Shown: one piece after another, positions 48,980-49,848 of the stretch
How positions within the stretch are numbered: position 1 is the stretch's first letter
Layout: every line of letters starts with the position of its first letter
Origin: an uncultured Prevotellaceae bacterium
GTDB taxonomy: Bacteria; Bacteroidota; Bacteroidia; Bacteroidales; UBA3663
Assembly (NCBI GenBank): GCA_900319235.1
Contig: ONNR01000028.1
Span: 1-49,848 of the forward strand
DNA: 49,848 nt
Direction of reading: 5' to 3'
Translations under genes and position numbers: made by a program
The notes under the pieces: generated by a model
The model's input: only the letters and a program-made list of their open reading frames with translations
Databases searched by the model: none
What the model was told of the DNA's origin: nothing

Positions 48980-49360
48980 TCACAGTCGCTCGAACGGGAT
49001 GATGCCGAGTGCGGAATGCACCCAGGGCGAGACAAATGCCTCGACCTGCCCTTCGTCATCGTAGTACACGTAGAACATCTCCGACCTCAGGACGAGATCG
49101 AAGAGCCGGCTCTTCCTGTCCTTGCCCAGCTTGCGGCCAAGGCGATAGAGGCGGTATTGCCGTGTATTGCGATAGGCACCCGTCTTGTCGAGATGCGACA
49201 TGAAGCCACGCGGGAAGTACAGGCGACGCAGCTTCTCCGCCTCCTTCTTCGAGATGCCAAGCTCACGCATCATACGTGGCACGACGCGACGCTCGAAGCC
49301 ACGCAAGGTATATGCCTTGCGTGGACAATGGGAATACCATTTCGGTCGTTTCAGTTCCAT
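48980..49360 (-). CDS. Hypothetical basic protein at the head of the module
   Basis: 126 residues from ATG 49360 (MELKRPKWYSHCPRKAYTLRGF). A longer frame to 49447 runs into the structured element and is rejected. Very basic, with AYRNTRQYRLYRLGRKLGKDRKSRLFDLVLRSEMFYVYYDDEGQVEAFVSPWVHSALGIIPF. I do not recognise the family; composition fits nucleic-acid binding. First gene of the leftward run (this, organiser, helicase). It starts about 35 nt after structured element copy 2, mirroring the AraC-like gene and copy 1. Confidence 0.65.
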   Translation of the reverse strand: MELKRPKWYSHCPRKAYTLRGFERRVVPRMMRELGISKKEAEKLRRLYFPRGFMSHLDKTGAYRNTRQYRLYRLGRKLGKDRKSRLFDLVLRSEMFYVYYDDEGQVEAFVSPWVHSALGIIPFERL

Positions 49361-49394
49361 AGAACAATGTTTTTTGAAGGCGAAAAATGAAGGT

Positions 49395-49756
49395 GATTGA
49401 ATGGAGTCGCCCGATGGCGCCTCTGCTGCATATCTTATAGCCATCATCCGTGAGCAAGCTCCCTGATGCTGCCTCTAAGCTATTCAGCACCACTTCGTGG
49501 CATTCATTCAATCCCCTTAAAATCGCTTCGCAGAAAAATACTAAAATATATTTGTTTGAACATAATTTTATCCATAAAATATTGGGATAGACGTATTTTT
49601 TAATATTTTGCTGCCGAAGGCGATTTTCGATTCATAAAGATGATGCCCCGAAGGGGTGATGAGTAGATTGGGAAAGACAGCGGAAAGCTTGCTTTCAGAT
49701 GTTTTTATCAAGCTAGTCATCAGTGCTGCCATCGGGCAGCGCCATCTTTATGAATC
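49395..49756. ncRNA. Structured element copy 2 (candidate long RNA or cis leader)
   Basis: Direct copy of 43852-44201, middle part about 90% identical. Stems are kept by paired changes: outer stem GATTGAATG / CATTCAATC (49395-49403, 49505-49513) replaces the unrelated CATTAGGATA pair of copy 1. Domain II stem GATTCATAAAGATG / CATCTTTATGAATC (49629-49642, 49743-49756) differs at two pairs but stays perfect. Hairpins GAGTCGCC-CGAT-GGCGCCTC, GAGC-AA-GCTC, CCCC-GAA-GGGG and GAAAGC-TT-GCTTTC are retained, plus CATCA / TGATG. Confidence 0.6.
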
Positions 49757-49762
49757 CATTTC

Positions 49763-49802
49763 TTACCTTTGCACCTGAATAAAGAATATCCAGGTGCAAA
49801 GA
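49763..49802. promoter_or_regulatory. Inverted repeat over a -7 box at the window end
   Basis: CTTTGCACCTG and CAGGTGCAAAG form a perfect 11-bp inverted repeat. The plus strand reads TACCTTTGCACC, a fair -7 box, pointing to a gene beyond the window. The palindrome could be an operator or hairpin. Confidence 0.45.
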
Positions 49803-49848
49803 ATAATGTTCTTTGAAAATTTGGATATACGATCATAATTTAGTAGCT

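Overview
The window looks like a chromosomal segment of a Bacteroidales bacterium, probably Prevotellaceae-like. The evidence is the recurring Bacteroidetes promoter (-7 TAnnTTTG, usually TATCTTTGCA, with a -33 TTTG/TTG about 20 bp upstream), conjugation and mobilisation proteins of Bacteroides type, and Bacteroidetes-restricted families (DUF4248, DUF6261, Lin1244/DUF4373). Nothing here fixes the species.

Layout. 1-7144: a four-gene spermidine/putrescine ABC operon (potABCD), a four-helix-bundle (23S rRNA IVP-like) gene enclosed by inverted repeat arrays, a DUF486 membrane protein and proB. 7115-8368: rpsF-rpsR-rplI on the minus strand. About 8775-23253: a 14.5-kb integrated mobilisable element bounded by a 12-bp direct repeat taken from the 3' end of tRNA-Arg(CCG). 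It carries a tyrosine integrase, a MOBV relaxase, small mobilisation and membrane proteins, a TraJ-like protein, a RecA-fold replication-type ATPase beside a TTGTCCCC repeat cluster and a truncated ParA, a yefM-yoeB toxin-antitoxin pair, a nuclease-like winged-helix protein, and three candidate small RNAs with complete promoters and terminators. 23239-42517: core metabolism and housekeeping genes: tRNA-Arg, a PL9-type pectate lyase, lactate permease plus lutABC, ung, an EamA transporter, an AmpG-like MFS transporter, a Schlafen/AlbA_2 protein, waaA, gltX, xseB, rpsO, dnaX and hsp20. hsp20 has an apparent sigma-54 promoter. 42921-43320: a 400-bp array of ten 26-bp palindromes. 43382-49760: an AraC-like gene and a phage-derived module (Lin1244-type replisome organiser, DnaB-like helicase, DUF4248, DUF6261, small membrane protein, T7-lysozyme-type amidase) bracketed by two ~350-nt direct copies of a structured element whose stems show compensatory changes.

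The most unusual content is non-coding: (1) the paired structured elements at 43852-44201 and 49395-49756; (2) the palindrome array; (3) short arrays of 9-11-bp degenerate units in most intergenic gaps, each locus with its own word (CCCCTCTTAA, TCTAGAnnn, AAGGGATTTT, AGTAAAAGGA), sometimes as facing inverted arms around a core, and in several places running into 3' coding ends; (4) tandem paralogous sRNA genes in the mobile element. All family names come from recognition of motifs by eye, with no database search.
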